Shown here in pieces: positions 36,790-47,242 of a DNA stretch of 64,000 nucleotides. Every line of letters begins with the position of its first letter. Within the stretch, counting starts at the first letter, position 1. A program made the position numbers and the translations under genes. Below the pieces are notes generated by a model that ran no database searches, was not told the origin of the DNA, and saw nothing but the letters and a program-made list of their open reading frames with translations. Source of the stretch: Paraburkholderia sp. NMBU_R16 (lineage in GTDB: Bacteria; Pseudomonadota; Gammaproteobacteria; Burkholderiales; Burkholderiaceae); NCBI RefSeq assembly GCF_013282575.1, contig NZ_JAAAYE010000002.1:124001-188000 (forward strand), read 5' to 3'.

Positions 36790-37249
36790 GGGACGGTGCG
36801 CGCAAAGCGCTTGCAGTGCCGGCAGAGGCGGAAATAGTCAATGATAGCGCCAACGGCGGTGGTTTCGGCTCTCCGCACCTCGTCATCTGCCGGCCGTCCG
36901 GTCGGTCGAGCAATGCGTGGCGCGACGCCCGGCGGCGCTGGCCGATGCAAGCAGCGGCCCGTTCGATGCGGTAGAATTCCAGTTTGAGACCAGGACCGGA
37001 AAATGCGCTGGCAGCCTCGGACCGCCCACTTGATCCCCGCTCCGCGAGAAGCGCGTCCCGCGGCGGAAAAGTATGTCCGTCACGCGCGATCGCGTCACGC
37101 ATGAGCCTTTAGCCCATGAAGGCTTGCCGGCGCCGCATCGAGCGGCAGCCAAACGCTTTCAAGCCCAGTTTCCAAACATTGCGCGTGACGCGCGCCGCCG
37201 TTTGCGTGATCGACCCGATTCGCAAGCCGGCCCATCGACCCGTCCGACC
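36790..37249. other. 460-bp divergent intergenic region (ilvA / flavin-FeS oxidoreductase)
   Basis: No gene is supported. It should contain the promoters of ilvA (minus) and of the large oxidoreductase (plus). A TAGAAT at 36972-36977 is the best -10 candidate for the plus-strand gene, without a convincing -35. Open frames in this stretch on both strands are Arg-rich, as expected of noncoding high-GC DNA. Confidence 0.4.
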
Positions 37250-40200
37250 ATGAACGCACCACAAGTATTCGACCCGCACGGCGCCGCCGCCGCATTGGCC
37301 GCCGATCCCGAACCGCGGCTGCGCGAGATTCCCTACAACTACACGTCGTTTTCCGATCGCGAGATCGTCATCCGGCTCCTCGGCACCGAAGCCTGGAGCA
37401 TCCTCGACGAACTGCGCAACGAGCGCCGCACCGGCCGCTCGGCCCGCATGCTCTACGAGGTGCTCGGCGACATCTGGGTCGTGCGCCGCAACCCGTATCT
37501 GCAAGACGATCTGCTCGACAATCCCAAGCGGCGCACGCTGCTCATCGAGGCGCTCGAGCATCGGCTCAATGAAATCGAGAAGCGGCGGCACGCCGATCTC
37601 GCCGAGCATCGCGACGACGCGGGGCGCGAGCGGGCCGCGCGCGTGGAAACATTGGTCGCCGCCGCGCGCCGCGCGGTGGACGCGTTTGCCGGCGAATTCG
37701 CGGCGCTGGCGGACTTGCGCCGCCGTGCGCTGAAGGTGCTCGGACGCTGCACGCAGAAAGACAACATCCGCTTCGACGGCTTGTCGCGTGTCTCGCACGT
37801 GACCGACGCGACCGACTGGCGCGTCGAATATCCGTTCGTCGTGCTCACGCCGGACACCGAGCAGGAAATCGCGCGTCTCGTGAAGGCGTGCTTCGAACTG
37901 GGCCTGACGGTGATCCCGCGCGGCGGCGGCACCGGCTATACGGGTGGGGCTGTGCCACTCACGCCGTTTTCGGCCGTCATCAATACGGAAAAGCTCGAGC
38001 AACTGGGCGCAATCGAGCTCATGGAACTCCCCGGGCTCGCACTCAAAGTGCCGACGATCTTCTCGGGCGCGGGCGTCGTCACGCGTCGCGTCACGGAAGC
38101 GGCCGAGGCTGCCGGCTATGTGTTCGCGGTCGATCCGACTTCGCTCGACGCCTCTTGCATCGGCGGCAACATCGCGATGAATGCGGGCGGCAAGAAGGCC
38201 GTGCTCTGGGGCACGGCGCTCGACAATCTCGCCTGGTGGCGCATGGTCGATCCGGAGGGCAACTGGCTCGAAGTGACGCGGCTCGGCCACAACCTCGGCA
38301 AGATCCACGATGTCGACATGGCGCGCTTCGAGCTGAAGTGGTTCGACGGCGAACACGCGCCGGGCGAGCGCCTTTTGCGTACGGAAACATTGGCGATCGA
38401 GGGTCGGCGCTTTCGCAAGGAAGGTCTCGGCAAGGACGTCACCGACAAGTTCCTGTCCGGGTTGCCCGGCGTGCAAAAGGAGGGCTGCGACGGCCTCATC
38501 ACGTCGGCGCGCTGGGTGCTGCACAAGATGCCCGCGCATACGCGCACGGTCTGCCTGGAATTTTTCGGCCAGGCGCGCGAGGCGATACCGAGCATCGTCG
38601 AGATCAAGAACTACCTGTTCGAGACGTCGAAGCGCGGCGGCGCCATCCTTGCGGGCCTCGAGCATCTGGACGAACGCTATTTGCGCGCGGTCGGTTATGC
38701 AACCAAATCGAAGCGCAATGCGTTCCCGAAGATGGTATTGATCGGCGACATCGTCGGTGACGATGCCGATGCCGTGGCCTCGGCCACCTCGGAAGTGGTG
38801 CGCATGGCCAACGGCAAGAGCGGCGAGGGGTTCGTCGCCGTCAGCGCCGAGGCACGCAAGCGTTTTTGGCTCGACCGCAGCCGCACGGCGGCGATCGCCA
38901 AGCATACGAACGCGTTCAAGATCAATGAAGACGTGGTGATTCCGCTCGATCGCATGGGCGAATACACGGACGGCATCGAGCGGATCAACATCGAGCTGTC
39001 GATCAAGAACAAGCTGCAGCTCGTCGATGCGCTCGAAGCATTTTTCAAGGCCGGCAAGCTGCCGCTCGGCAAGACCGACGATGCCAACGAGATTCCGAGC
39101 GCGGAGTTGCTCGAAGACCGTGTCCAGCAGGCGCTGGCATTGCTGGCGCATGTGCGTGCGCGCTGGGTCTTCCTGCGCGAGAGCCTCGATATGCCGCTTC
39201 GCGAGGCGCAGCATACGCTCGTGCAGCTAGGCTACGAGGCGCTTGCCGAGAAGTTCGCCGACCGCGTCGACAGCCAGCCCGATGCAACGGTCTTTCACGT
39301 GACGCAGGATCGCACGGTGCGCGTGTCGTGGAAGCAGGAAATCCGCGCCGAGCTGAGGCAGATCTTCAACGGCGGCGAGTTCAAGCCGATCCTCGAAGAG
39401 GCGCAGGCCATCCATAAGCAGGTGCTGCGCGGGCGTGTCTTCGTCGCGCTGCATATGCACGCGGGCGATGGCAACGTGCATACGAATATTCCGGTGAACT
39501 CGGACAACTACGCGATGCTGCAGGATGCGCACGCGGCGGTCGAGCGCATCATGAAACTCGCGCGCTCGCTCGACGGCGTGATTTCGGGCGAACACGGCAT
39601 CGGCATCACCAAGCTCGAGTTCCTGACCGATGACGAGATTGCCGAATTCCGCGCCTACAAGGAGCGGATCGACCCGCAAGGCCGGTTCAACAAGGGCAAG
39701 CTGCTGCCTGGGGCGGACTTGCGCAACGCCTATACGCCGAGCTTCGGCCTGATGGGTTACGAGTCGCTCATCATGCAGCAGTCCGACATCGGCGCGATCG
39801 CCGATTCGGTGAAGGACTGCTTGCGCTGCGGCAAGTGCAAGCCGGTGTGCGCGACGCACGTGCCGCGGGCGAACCTGCTCTACAGCCCGCGCAACAAGAT
39901 TCTGGCGACGTCGCTGCTGATCGAGGCGTTCCTCTACGAAGAGCAGACGCGCCGCGGCGTGTCGATCAAGCATTGGGACGAGTTCAACGATGTCGCGGAC
40001 CATTGCACGGTCTGCCACAAGTGCGTGACGCCGTGTCCGGTGAAGATCGACTTCGGCGACGTGTCGATGAACATGCGCAACCTCCTGCGCAAGATGGGCA
40101 AGAAGAAGTTCAACCCGGGCACGACCGCCGGCATGTTCTTCCTGAACGCGACGAATCCGCGCACGATCAACCTGGCGCGCACGGCGATGATGGGCGTCGG

Positions 40201-41266
40201 CTACAAGGCGCAGCGACTCGGCAACGATCTGCTCAAGCAGTTCGCGAAAAAGCAGACCGCGCATCCGCCGGCGACGACGGGCAAGCCGCCTGTCGTCGAG
40301 CAGGTGATCCACTTCATCAACAAGAAGATGCCGGGCGATCTGCCGAAGAAGACGGCGCGCGCGCTGCTAGACATCGAAGACAACAAGATCGTGCCGATCA
40401 TTCGCAATCCGAAGACGACGACGGTCGATTCGGAGGCGGTGTTCTACTTCCCGGGCTGCGGCTCCGAGCGCCTGTTCTCGCAAGTAGGCCTCGCGACGCA
40501 GGCGATGCTGTGGGAGGCGGGCGTGCAGACGGTGCTGCCGCCGGGCTATCTATGCTGCGGTTATCCGCAGCGCGGTGCGGGCCAGTACGACAAGGCCGAG
40601 AAGATCGTGACCGACAACCGCGTGCTGTTTCACCGGGTGGCGAACACATTGAACTATCTCGACATCAAGACCGTGGTCGTCTCGTGCGGCACCTGCTACG
40701 ACCAACTGGCCGGCTATGAATTCGAGAAGATCTTCCCGGGCTGCCGGATCATCGACATCCACGAATTCCTGCTCGAAAAGGGGATGAAGCTCGACGGCGT
40801 GAAGGGCACGCGGTACATGTACCACGATCCTTGCCATACGCCGATCAAGACGATGGATCCGGTCAAGCTCGTCAACGAGCTGATGGGCGCCGAGAAGGAC
40901 GGCTACAAAATCGAGAAGAACGACCGCTGCTGCGGCGAATCGGGCACGTTCGCCGTGAGCCGCCCCGACATCTCCACGCAAGTGCGCTTTCGCAAGGAAG
41001 AGGAGATCAGAAAGGGGGCGGCCAAATTGCGCGCGCTGCCGATCGTCGATGCGAACGCCGGGGCCGCTGCGAACGGCGAAGCCAACGTCAAGATTCTCAC
41101 GAGCTGTCCTTCATGCCTGCAAGGGCTGAAGCGCTACAACGAGGATGCGGACATCGAGGCTGACTACATCGTCGTCGAAATCGCGCGGCGCACGCTCGGC
41201 GAGGACTGGATGGTGAACTACGTGCGCCAGGCCAACGATGGCGGGATCGAGCGCGTGCTGGTGTAA
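37250..41266 (+). CDS. giant FAD-linked oxidoreductase with DUF3683, FeS and CCG domains
   Basis: A 1338-residue fusion protein. Residues 1 to about 190 form DUF3683. An FAD-binding (PCMH/VAO-type) domain follows (about 190-420, with [18 protein letters not shown]) and an FAD-oxidase C-terminal domain (to about 830, with [15 protein letters not shown] and SGEHGIG). Two 4Fe-4S motifs come next, [11 protein letters not shown] at about 857 and [12 protein letters not shown] at about 919, then two cysteine-rich CCG domains (PGCGSERLF at about 1066, CCGYPQ at about 1102, CCGESGTF at about 1227). The layout matches D-2-hydroxyacid (glycolate, D-lactate or D-2-hydroxyglutarate) dehydrogenases of the GlcD+GlcF/YdiJ kind, passing electrons to a membrane acceptor. 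The substrate is not deducible. The ATG at 37250 gives product MNAPQVFDP. Confidence 0.88.
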   Translation: MNAPQVFDPHGAAAALAADPEPRLREIPYNYTSFSDREIVIRLLGTEAWSILDELRNERRTGRSARMLYEVLGDIWVVRRNPYLQDDLLDNPKRRTLLIEALEHRLNEIEKRRHADLAEHRDDAGRERAARVETLVAAARRAVDAFAGEFAALADLRRRALKVLGRCTQKDNIRFDGLSRVSHVTDATDWRVEYPFVVLTPDTEQEIARLVKACFELGLTVIPRGGGTGYTGGAVPLTPFSAVINTEKLEQLGAIELMELPGLALKVPTIFSGAGVVTRRVTEAAEAAGYVFAVDPTSLDASCIGGNIAMNAGGKKAVLWGTALDNLAWWRMVDPEGNWLEVTRLGHNLGKIHDVDMARFELKWFDGEHAPGERLLRTETLAIEGRRFRKEGLGKDVTDKFLSGLPGVQKEGCDGLITSARWVLHKMPAHTRTVCLEFFGQAREAIPSIVEIKNYLFETSKRGGAILAGLEHLDERYLRAVGYATKSKRNAFPKMVLIGDIVGDDADAVASATSEVVRMANGKSGEGFVAVSAEARKRFWLDRSRTAAIAKHTNAFKINEDVVIPLDRMGEYTDGIERINIELSIKNKLQLVDALEAFFKAGKLPLGKTDDANEIPSAELLEDRVQQALALLAHVRARWVFLRESLDMPLREAQHTLVQLGYEALAEKFADRVDSQPDATVFHVTQDRTVRVSWKQEIRAELRQIFNGGEFKPILEEAQAIHKQVLRGRVFVALHMHAGDGNVHTNIPVNSDNYAMLQDAHAAVERIMKLARSLDGVISGEHGIGITKLEFLTDDEIAEFRAYKERIDPQGRFNKGKLLPGADLRNAYTPSFGLMGYESLIMQQSDIGAIADSVKDCLRCGKCKPVCATHVPRANLLYSPRNKILATSLLIEAFLYEEQTRRGVSIKHWDEFNDVADHCTVCHKCVTPCPVKIDFGDVSMNMRNLLRKMGKKKFNPGTTAGMFFLNATNPRTINLARTAMMGVGYKAQRLGNDLLKQFAKKQTAHPPATTGKPPVVEQVIHFINKKMPGDLPKKTARALLDIEDNKIVPIIRNPKTTTVDSEAVFYFPGCGSERLFSQVGLATQAMLWEAGVQTVLPPGYLCCGYPQRGAGQYDKAEKIVTDNRVLFHRVANTLNYLDIKTVVVSCGTCYDQLAGYEFEKIFPGCRIIDIHEFLLEKGMKLDGVKGTRYMYHDPCHTPIKTMDPVKLVNELMGAEKDGYKIEKNDRCCGESGTFAVSRPDISTQVRFRKEEEIRKGAAKLRALPIVDANAGAAANGEANVKILTSCPSCLQGLKRYNEDADIEADYIVVEIARRTLGEDWMVNYVRQANDGGIERVLV

Positions 41267-41332
41267 TAGCGATAGCGGCCATCGGCGGCTCGATCGGTGA
41301 CGATCGGGCCGCAACGACGCGAAAGGACGACC

Positions 41333-41761
41333 ATGGACTGCGTGTTTTGCCGTGAGGAAGGGGGAACGGTGCTTTGGCAGGATGACGCCATGCGCGTCGT
41401 GCTGACCGACGAGATCGATTATCCGGGCTTTTGCCGGGTGATCTGGAATGCACATGTCGCCGAATTCTCCGATCTTTCCGCCGCTCACCGCGAGCGGTTG
41501 ATGCGCGTGGTCTATGCTGTCGAACGAGCATTGCGCACAGTCATGCAGCCGGCCAAGGTCAATCTCGCAAGCCTTGGCAATCAGGTGCCGCACCTGCATT
41601 GGCACGCGATCCCGCGTTTCACGAACGACGCGCATTTCCCCTTGCCGATCTGGGCGCCGCGGCAGCGCGCGGTGTCCGAAGCGCTGCTCGCATCGCGCCG
41701 CGCACAAGCGACGCTGCTTGGCGATGCGGTGCGCCGCGAGATCGTGCAGGCGTTTGCCTGA
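41333..41761 (+). CDS. HIT family hydrolase
   Basis: A 142-residue histidine-triad nucleotide-binding protein, a probable dinucleoside polyphosphate or nucleoside phosphoramidate hydrolase. The triad HLHWH at residues 87-91 holds the catalytic histidine. An N-terminal CVFC pair (residues 3-6) is of the type that may bind zinc in some HIT proteins. The ATG at 41333 has GAAAGGA upstream. It lies upstream of DUF971 and ubiE on the same strand. Confidence 0.92.
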   Translation: MDCVFCREEGGTVLWQDDAMRVVLTDEIDYPGFCRVIWNAHVAEFSDLSAAHRERLMRVVYAVERALRTVMQPAKVNLASLGNQVPHLHWHAIPRFTNDAHFPLPIWAPRQRAVSEALLASRRAQATLLGDAVRREIVQAFA

Positions 41762-41824
41762 TCTGCGATCCGGGGCGCGCTGCGGGTGCCGGCGGCACTG
41801 AACACAACGAATATCGAGGCGGTC

Positions 41825-42247
41825 ATGAGCGGACTCAATCCCGATACCCCGGTTCCAACCGGCGTCGTCGTCCATGCGAAATCGCGTGTACTGGAATTGC
41901 AATATGCGGACGGGCAGAGCTACCGGGTGCCGTTCGAGCTGCTACGCGTCTATTCGCCGTCAGCCGAGGTGCGCGGGCACGGACCGGGCCAGGAAACGCT
42001 CCAGACCGGCAAGCGCGACGTGACGATCGTCTCCATTGCGCCGGTCGGCAACTACGCACTGCAGCCGACATTCTCGGATGGGCACTCCACGGGTCTTTAC
42101 TCATGGGACTTGCTCTACGATCTGGCCACTCGCCAGGATGCACACTGGAGCGAATACCTGGGCAAGCTCGCGGCGGCAGGAGTGGACCGCGATGCGCCGA
42201 TGAGCGAGCCCGGCACGTCCGCTGCGCCGCATGGGCATTGCCACTGA
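41825..42247 (+). CDS. DUF971 domain protein
   Basis: A 140-residue protein with a DUF971 (gamma-butyrobetaine hydroxylase N-terminal-like) domain at about residues 12-110. The segments [33 protein letters not shown] and [18 protein letters not shown] are typical. Some domain members bind iron or Fe-S clusters, and the role here is unknown. A His/Cys tail (GHCH) may bind metal. The ATG at 41825 is preferred over an in-frame ATG at 41786. It sits 31 bp before ubiE and is probably in the ubiquinone operon. Confidence 0.85.
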   Translation: MSGLNPDTPVPTGVVVHAKSRVLELQYADGQSYRVPFELLRVYSPSAEVRGHGPGQETLQTGKRDVTIVSIAPVGNYALQPTFSDGHSTGLYSWDLLYDLATRQDAHWSEYLGKLAAAGVDRDAPMSEPGTSAAPHGHCH

Positions 42248-42278
42248 ACCATTGAATAAAAAGCGGAGGATATTCGCG

Positions 42279-43010
42279 ATGAGCAAGACCCACTTCGGCT
42301 TCGAAACGGTCGACGAGCGGGACAAGGCCAGGAAGGTCGCGGGCGTGTTCCACTCCGTCGCGTCGAATTACGACTTGATGAACGACCTGATGTCGGGGGG
42401 GCTGCACCGGGTCTGGAAGCAGTTCACCATCGCGCAGGCGAACGTGCGTCCGGGCGCGAAGGTGCTCGATATCGCGGGCGGCACGGGCGATCTGTCCAAG
42501 GCGTTCGCGAAGCGGGCCGGTCCGACGGGCGAAGTGTGGCATACCGACATCAACGAATCGATGTTGCGGGTGGGGCGGGACCGGCTCCTCGATGAAGGTG
42601 TCATCACGCCGGCCCTGCTGTGCGATGCGGAGAAGCTTCCGTTTCCCGATAATTACTTCGACGTGGTCACGGTCGCTTTCGGGCTGCGCAACATGACGCG
42701 CAAGGAAGTCGCGCTTGCCGAGATGCGGCGCGTGCTGAAACCGGGCGGTCGGCTGCTGGTCCTCGAGTTTTCGAAAGTTTGGGAGCCGCTGAAAAAAGCG
42801 TACGACCTCTATTCGTTCAAGGTCTTGCCTTGGCTCGGCAACAAATTCGCCCGCGACGCCGACAGCTACCGCTACCTGGCCGAATCGATCCGCATGCACC
42901 CGGACCAGGAAACACTGAAAACAATGATGGAACAAGCAGGCCTCGACGCCGTCAAACATTACAATTTGTCAGCTGGCGTGGTAGCCTTGCACGTGGCGAC
43001 TAAATATTAG
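42279..43010 (+). CDS. ubiE: demethylmenaquinone/ubiquinone C-methyltransferase
   Basis: SAM-dependent C-methyltransferase of ubiquinone synthesis. It has 243 residues. The SAM motif is [15 protein letters not shown] (about residues 68-82), and [24 protein letters not shown] and [15 protein letters not shown] are family hallmarks. The ATG at 42279 has GCGGAGGA upstream. A further in-frame start overlapping the preceding gene is rejected. The Tim44-domain gene follows after 37 bp, then ubiJ and ubiB. Confidence 0.97.
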   Translation: MSKTHFGFETVDERDKARKVAGVFHSVASNYDLMNDLMSGGLHRVWKQFTIAQANVRPGAKVLDIAGGTGDLSKAFAKRAGPTGEVWHTDINESMLRVGRDRLLDEGVITPALLCDAEKLPFPDNYFDVVTVAFGLRNMTRKEVALAEMRRVLKPGGRLLVLEFSKVWEPLKKAYDLYSFKVLPWLGNKFARDADSYRYLAESIRMHPDQETLKTMMEQAGLDAVKHYNLSAGVVALHVATKY

Positions 43011-43047
43011 CGCCGCTAACCGCTTGTTTTTCGTGAGGAATTTAGAG

Positions 43048-44046
43048 ATGGTCGATCCCCTTCCTGTTGCTTCCAAAAACCTTTCTAAGTCGCTCGCGAG
43101 GCGGATCGGGTCCGTTGCGCTGGTTGCGGTGCTTGCCGTGACCACCGTTGTTTCGCTCGATGCGCAAGCGAAGCGATTGGGGGGCGGACGCACGGTCGGG
43201 CGCCAGGCCCAGACCACGCAAATGGCGCCGTCCACGGCAACGCAGTCGCAGTCGTCGACGCAGCAGAACTCGATGCAGTCGGCGCAACCGGCGGCCGCCG
43301 CGCGCACGCCGTCGAGCCCGGCGCAGCCGGCGCCGGCGCGTTCGCGCTGGCTCGGCCCCATCGCCGGGTTGGCGGCCGGCCTCGGCATCGCAGCATTGCT
43401 TTCGCACTTCGGGCTCGGCGGCGCGTTTGCCAGCATGATGGCAAACGTCATCGTGATCGCGTTGTTGGCGATGGCGGGTATCTGGCTCGTGCGTAAATTC
43501 ATGTCGCGCCGTCGGGAGCCGGTGCCGGCTTATGGCGCCGCGGCGGCGGGCGCCGGTGGCGCGCCGACGCGGGACTTCGGGGTATCGCGTATGCAGACGG
43601 CCGAGCCGGTCGCTTCGAGCGGAGCGATGCCGGGCGTCGCGATGGGTGCTGCATCAAGCGCCGCGTTGCCAGCCGGGTTCGACACCGAAACCTTCCTGCG
43701 CCACGCGAAGGTCAACTTCGTTCGATTGCAGGCGGCGTGGGACGAGGGCAATCTCGCCGACATCCGCGAATTCACGACCCCCGAAATGTTCGCTGAACTG
43801 AAGGTCGATATCGATGCGCGAGGCCGCGAGCGCGATCAGACCGACGTCGTGCAGCTCAACGCCGAGCTCATCGGCGTCGAAGATCGCGGCAGCGAATATC
43901 TGGCGAGCGTGAGGTTCAGCGGCTTGATTCGCGAGTCGGCCGGTGAGTCGGCCGGGCCGTTCAACGAGGTCTGGAATCTCTCCAAGGCGGCCCGCACGGG
44001 CGAGGGCTGGCTGCTGGCCGGCATCCAGCAAATCGCGCATCACTGA
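43048..44046 (+). CDS. bacterial Tim44-like domain membrane protein
   Basis: A 332-residue protein with an N-terminal membrane segment (about residues 21-40). A Gln/Ser/Ala-rich low-complexity linker follows (about 45-100), then two glycine/alanine-rich hydrophobic helices (about 115-150). The C-terminal Tim44-like domain is at about 215-330 (FLRHAKVNFVRLQAAWDEGNLADIREFTTPEMFAEL). Such bacterial proteins are membrane-anchored with unknown partners. Their constant position between ubiE and ubiJ/ubiB in this family suggests, but does not show, a link with quinone synthesis or membrane assembly. The ATG at 43048 has GAGGAA upstream. Confidence 0.85.
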   Translation: MVDPLPVASKNLSKSLARRIGSVALVAVLAVTTVVSLDAQAKRLGGGRTVGRQAQTTQMAPSTATQSQSSTQQNSMQSAQPAAAARTPSSPAQPAPARSRWLGPIAGLAAGLGIAALLSHFGLGGAFASMMANVIVIALLAMAGIWLVRKFMSRRREPVPAYGAAAAGAGGAPTRDFGVSRMQTAEPVASSGAMPGVAMGAASSAALPAGFDTETFLRHAKVNFVRLQAAWDEGNLADIREFTTPEMFAELKVDIDARGRERDQTDVVQLNAELIGVEDRGSEYLASVRFSGLIRESAGESAGPFNEVWNLSKAARTGEGWLLAGIQQIAHH

Positions 44047-44135
44047 GCGCGGCACGTCGTTCGGGTGCGGCGTTGCCGCCGCACCATCGCGCGCGATGCG
44101 GCGGCGGCCGTGCGCGAACCGACGTTACAATAGTG

Positions 44136-44170
44136 GCCCGCGCAGGTAGCCGCCTCGCGCGGGCTTTTTT
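44136..44170 (+). terminator. rho-independent terminator between Tim44-like gene and ubiJ
   Basis: A GCCCGCGC (44136-44143) / GCGCGGGC (44157-44164) stem with a 13-nt loop, followed by six T. It lies 90 bp after the Tim44-like stop and 45 bp before ubiJ. A TACAAT at 44127-44132 just upstream could instead make this an attenuator in a ubiJ leader. Confidence 0.7.
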
Positions 44171-44173
44171 GTC

Positions 44174-44207
44174 GACCGCAGTTGCTGCTTTAGCTGTTAC
44201 TGCGGTC
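44174..44207 (+). promoter_or_regulatory. hairpin just upstream of the ubiJ start
   Basis: A perfect 9-bp stem GACCGCAGT (44174-44182) / ACTGCGGTC (44199-44207) with a 16-nt loop, ending 7 nt before the ubiJ ATG and taking up the place of its ribosome site. There is no clear Shine-Dalgarno sequence. It may regulate translation of ubiJ. Confidence 0.45.
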
Positions 44208-44214
44208 ACGAGCC

Positions 44215-44853
44215 ATGTCGATCCCGATGATCCTTGCCGCCAAGCCCTTTGCCGCAGCCGTCAATCACCTGCTCGCCCGCGAAGCCTGGGCGCGAGAGCG
44301 GCTCGTGCCATATTCCGGGAAAACGGCACGTCTCGTCTTCTCTTCGCTTTCCGTGACCTTGGCGGTGCAGCCCGAGGGCTATCTCAACGCGGTCGACGAG
44401 CACGAGGGCGCGCTTCCCGATGTCTCCATCGCGGTGCCGGCCGAAGCGGTATCGGCATTCGTGCAGGGTGGGCAGGCTGCGGTCATGAAACATGTCAGGA
44501 TCGAAGGCGACGCCGAATTCGCGACGCAACTCGGCAAACTGGCCGAGCATTTGCGCTGGGAGCCGGAAGAGGATCTCGCGCGGCTGATCGGAGACGCCAG
44601 TGCTTACCGGGTGGCGGCGCTCGTGCGCACGGCCGGCGAGCGGGCACTGCGTGCGGGACGCAATTTGCGCGACGCGGCGGCCGAGTATTGGCTCGACGAG
44701 AACCCACAGCTCGTGCGGCGCACGTTGCTCGAAAGCTTCAACAGCGAGCTCGCGCGGGCGCGCGATGCCCTTGCGCGCCTGGAAAAGCGCATCGAGCGCA
44801 TCGAGACCCGAGCCGGCGTCGGCCGCGCTTCGATTTCGCGCGGCACCCGCTAG
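44215..44853 (+). CDS. ubiJ: ubiquinone biosynthesis accessory factor UbiJ
   Basis: A 212-residue lipid-binding SCP2-domain protein that organises the aerobic ubiquinone synthesis complex with UbiK. The SCP2 domain covers about residues 20-125 ([53 protein letters not shown]). A C-terminal coiled coil is at about 165-200. The ATG at 44215 lacks an obvious ribosome site and follows a hairpin. It is followed by ubiB after 19 bp. Confidence 0.92.
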   Translation: MSIPMILAAKPFAAAVNHLLAREAWARERLVPYSGKTARLVFSSLSVTLAVQPEGYLNAVDEHEGALPDVSIAVPAEAVSAFVQGGQAAVMKHVRIEGDAEFATQLGKLAEHLRWEPEEDLARLIGDASAYRVAALVRTAGERALRAGRNLRDAAAEYWLDENPQLVRRTLLESFNSELARARDALARLEKRIERIETRAGVGRASISRGTR

Positions 44854-44872
44854 CGAGGCCACGGACTTTTCC

Positions 44873-46450
44873 ATGCGTTTTCTGCGCTTTATCAAGATCG
44901 TCTATACGGTCATCCGGTTCGGCCTCGACGAAATGATGCTGGCCCGCATCAACGACCGCCGTGTGCGGTTCCTGCTGCGCATCAGCACGATCGGGCGTCG
45001 CTTCAAGTCGCCGCCGGCGGTGCGGCTGAGGCTCGCGCTCGAGAGCCTGGGCCCGATTTTCGTCAAGTTCGGTCAAGTGCTGTCGACACGGCGGGATCTG
45101 CTTTCGCTCGACGTGGCGATCGAGCTGGCGAAGCTGCAGGATCAGGTGCCGCCATTCGATTCGGATGTCGCCATCGAGATCATCGAAAAATCGCTGGGTG
45201 CCAAGGTCGACGCACTGTTCGACGAATTCGAGCGCGTGCCGGTGGCGAGCGCATCGATTGCGCAAGTGCACTTCGCGAAGGCCAAGGCGGGGCAGCATGC
45301 AGGCAAGCCCGTCGCCATCAAGGTGCTGCGGCCGAACATGCTGCCTGTCATCGATTCCGACCTGGCGCTTTTGCGCGACATCGCGGTCTGGGCGGAGCGG
45401 CTATGGGCGGACGGCAAACGTCTAAAACCACGCGAAGTCGTCGCCGAATTCGACAAGTACCTCCACGACGAACTCGACTTGATGCGCGAGGCCGCCAACG
45501 GCAGCCAGTTGCGCCGCAATTTCATCGGGCTCGATCTGTTGCTCGTCCCGGAGATGTACTGGGAGTTCTGTACGCAGAACGTACTCGTCATGGAGCGCAT
45601 GGTCGGCGTTCCGATCAGCCAGGTCGAGACGCTGCGCGAGGCGGGCGTCGATATTCCAAAGCTCGCGCGCGAAGGTGTCGAGATTTTCTTCACACAAGTT
45701 TTCCGGGACGGCTTTTTTCATGCCGATATGCACCCGGGCAACATTCAGGTCAGCCTCGATCCAGCGCATTTCGGGCGCTATATCGCGCTCGATTTCGGCA
45801 TCATCGGCGCGCTGTCGGACTTCGACAAAAATTATCTGGCGCAAAACTTCCTGGCGTTTTTCAAACGCGACTACCACCGCGTGGCGACGCTTCATTTGGA
45901 ATCGGGATGGGTTCCGCCCACCACTCGCGTCGAAGAGCTCGAAAGTGCGATTCGCGCGGTGTGCGAGCCCTATTTCGACCGGGCCCTGAAAGACATCTCG
46001 CTCGGCCAAGTGCTGCTCAGGCTGTTCTCGACCTCGCGGCGCTTCAATGTCGAGATTCAGCCGCAGCTCGTGTTGTTGCAAAAGACGATGCTCAATGTCG
46101 AGGGGCTCGGGCGCTCGCTCGATCCGGAGCTCGATCTGTGGAAGACGGCGAAGCCCTACCTCGAACGCTGGATGAACGAACAGATCGGCATACGCGGCTG
46201 GCTGGATCGGCTGCGCGTCGAAGCGCCGCAGTGGAGCAAGACGCTGCCACAGTTGCCGCGCCTCATGCACAATGTGCTGGCCGCCCGCCACGATGGTGCG
46301 CGCGGGGCGCAGGACGCGGTGATTCAGATGCTGCTCGTCGAGCAGCGCCGTACGAATCGGCTGTTGCAGGCGCTGCTGCTGTTCGGCGTGGCAATGGGCG
46401 TCGGCGCCGTGGCCGCGCGGTTCTGGCTCGTGCTGGCATACGGCGGGTGA
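44873..46450 (+). CDS. ubiB: ubiquinone biosynthesis regulatory protein kinase-like UbiB
   Basis: An atypical ABC1/ADCK kinase-like ATPase needed for ubiquinone synthesis. It has 525 residues, standard for the family. Visible are the KxGQ motif [14 protein letters not shown] (about residues 62-75), the Ala-rich nucleotide loop region [28 protein letters not shown] and the metal-binding ALDFGIIG. Two C-terminal membrane helices are at about 490-522. The ATG at 44873 gives [13 protein letters not shown]. Confidence 0.96.
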   Translation: MRFLRFIKIVYTVIRFGLDEMMLARINDRRVRFLLRISTIGRRFKSPPAVRLRLALESLGPIFVKFGQVLSTRRDLLSLDVAIELAKLQDQVPPFDSDVAIEIIEKSLGAKVDALFDEFERVPVASASIAQVHFAKAKAGQHAGKPVAIKVLRPNMLPVIDSDLALLRDIAVWAERLWADGKRLKPREVVAEFDKYLHDELDLMREAANGSQLRRNFIGLDLLLVPEMYWEFCTQNVLVMERMVGVPISQVETLREAGVDIPKLAREGVEIFFTQVFRDGFFHADMHPGNIQVSLDPAHFGRYIALDFGIIGALSDFDKNYLAQNFLAFFKRDYHRVATLHLESGWVPPTTRVEELESAIRAVCEPYFDRALKDISLGQVLLRLFSTSRRFNVEIQPQLVLLQKTMLNVEGLGRSLDPELDLWKTAKPYLERWMNEQIGIRGWLDRLRVEAPQWSKTLPQLPRLMHNVLAARHDGARGAQDAVIQMLLVEQRRTNRLLQALLLFGVAMGVGAVAARFWLVLAYGG

Positions 46451-46466
46451 GACCGGAGCCTCCTCT

Positions 46467-47087
46467 ATGAGCAATCCGACGCAGCGCGGCAGCGAGCCGC
46501 CCTTCGATTCCCGCGATCCCGGCTCGGCCCAGTTCTGGGACGAGCGTTTTCGCAAGGGGGTTACGCCCTGGGATCAGGCGGGGGTGCAGCATGCGTTTCT
46601 CGCTTTCATGGCGCGCATCGAACGGCGCCCCGTATTGATCCCGGGTTGCGGTAGCGCGTATGAGGCACTCGCGCTCGCTCGAGCCGGCTGGACCGTGCGC
46701 GCGATCGATTTTTCGGCCGATGCGGTGGCGGCCGCCCGCGCGCAGCTTGGAGAATTTGGCGCGCTGGTCGAGCAGGCCGATTTTTTCAGTTACATGCCGC
46801 CGTTCGAGCCGGGGTGGATCTACGAGCGGGCGTTTTTCTGCGCGCTGCCGCCGGCACGCCGCGCCGATTACGTCCAACGTATGGCGCAGCTCCTCGCGCC
46901 AGGCGGCTTGCTCGCCGGCTTCTTTTTCCACGGCTCGACGCCAAAGGGGCCGCCGTTCGGTATCGAGCGCGCCCAACTCGAGGCGCTCTTCGCGCCGTCG
47001 TTCGAGCTCGTCGAGGACGCGCCGGTCGACGACTCGCTACCCGTCTTCGCCGGGCGCGAACGCTGGCTCACGTGGCGCCGGCGCTAA
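46467..47087 (+). CDS. TPMT-family (thiopurine/thiol) S-methyltransferase
   Basis: A 206-residue SAM-dependent methyltransferase of the TPMT family, which includes thiopurine, tellurite-resistance and thiocyanate-type enzymes. N-terminal FWDERFRKGVTPWDQAG is the family signature, the SAM motif VLIPGCGSAYEALALA is at about residues 56-71, and RAFFCALPPARRADYVQRM and FFFHGSTPKGPPFGI follow. The ATG at 46467 is 16 bp after ubiB. The substrate is unknown. Confidence 0.88.
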   Translation: MSNPTQRGSEPPFDSRDPGSAQFWDERFRKGVTPWDQAGVQHAFLAFMARIERRPVLIPGCGSAYEALALARAGWTVRAIDFSADAVAAARAQLGEFGALVEQADFFSYMPPFEPGWIYERAFFCALPPARRADYVQRMAQLLAPGGLLAGFFFHGSTPKGPPFGIERAQLEALFAPSFELVEDAPVDDSLPVFAGRERWLTWRRR

Positions 47088-47105
47088 GGCCCTTTCCGGG
47101 GCCTT
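47086..47105 (+). terminator. short hairpin overlapping the methyltransferase stop codon
   Basis: AAGGCCC (47086-47092) / GGGCCTT (47099-47105) with a 6-nt loop, starting inside the stop codon. There is no real T tract, so it is a weak terminator candidate. Confidence 0.4.
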
Positions 47106-47141
47106 GAATTTCGCGCCGACGCCCCCATCTCGGAACGGCCC

Positions 47142-47174
47142 GGCCCCCGGCTGCCTGAAATCAGACCGGGGGCC
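47142..47174. repeat. strong GC hairpin just upstream of the fmdB promoter
   Basis: A perfect 9-bp stem GGCCCCCGG (47142-47150) / CCGGGGGCC (47166-47174) with a 15-nt loop. It ends 9 bp before a TATAAT and covers the expected -35 position. Confidence 0.55.
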
Positions 47175-47183
47175 GGTTGCGGT

Positions 47184-47189
47184 TATAAT
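47184..47189 (+). promoter_or_regulatory. -10 box upstream of fmdB-like gene
   Basis: A perfect TATAAT 54 bp before the FmdB-like start. The hexamer 17 bp upstream (TCAGAC) is a poor -35. It is the likely promoter for the fmdB-DUF502-aspS run. Confidence 0.5.
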
Positions 47190-47242
47190 TCAACGCTTTG
47201 TACGCACCGAACCGTTTTGTCGGAATTGCCGGGAAGAGAATC

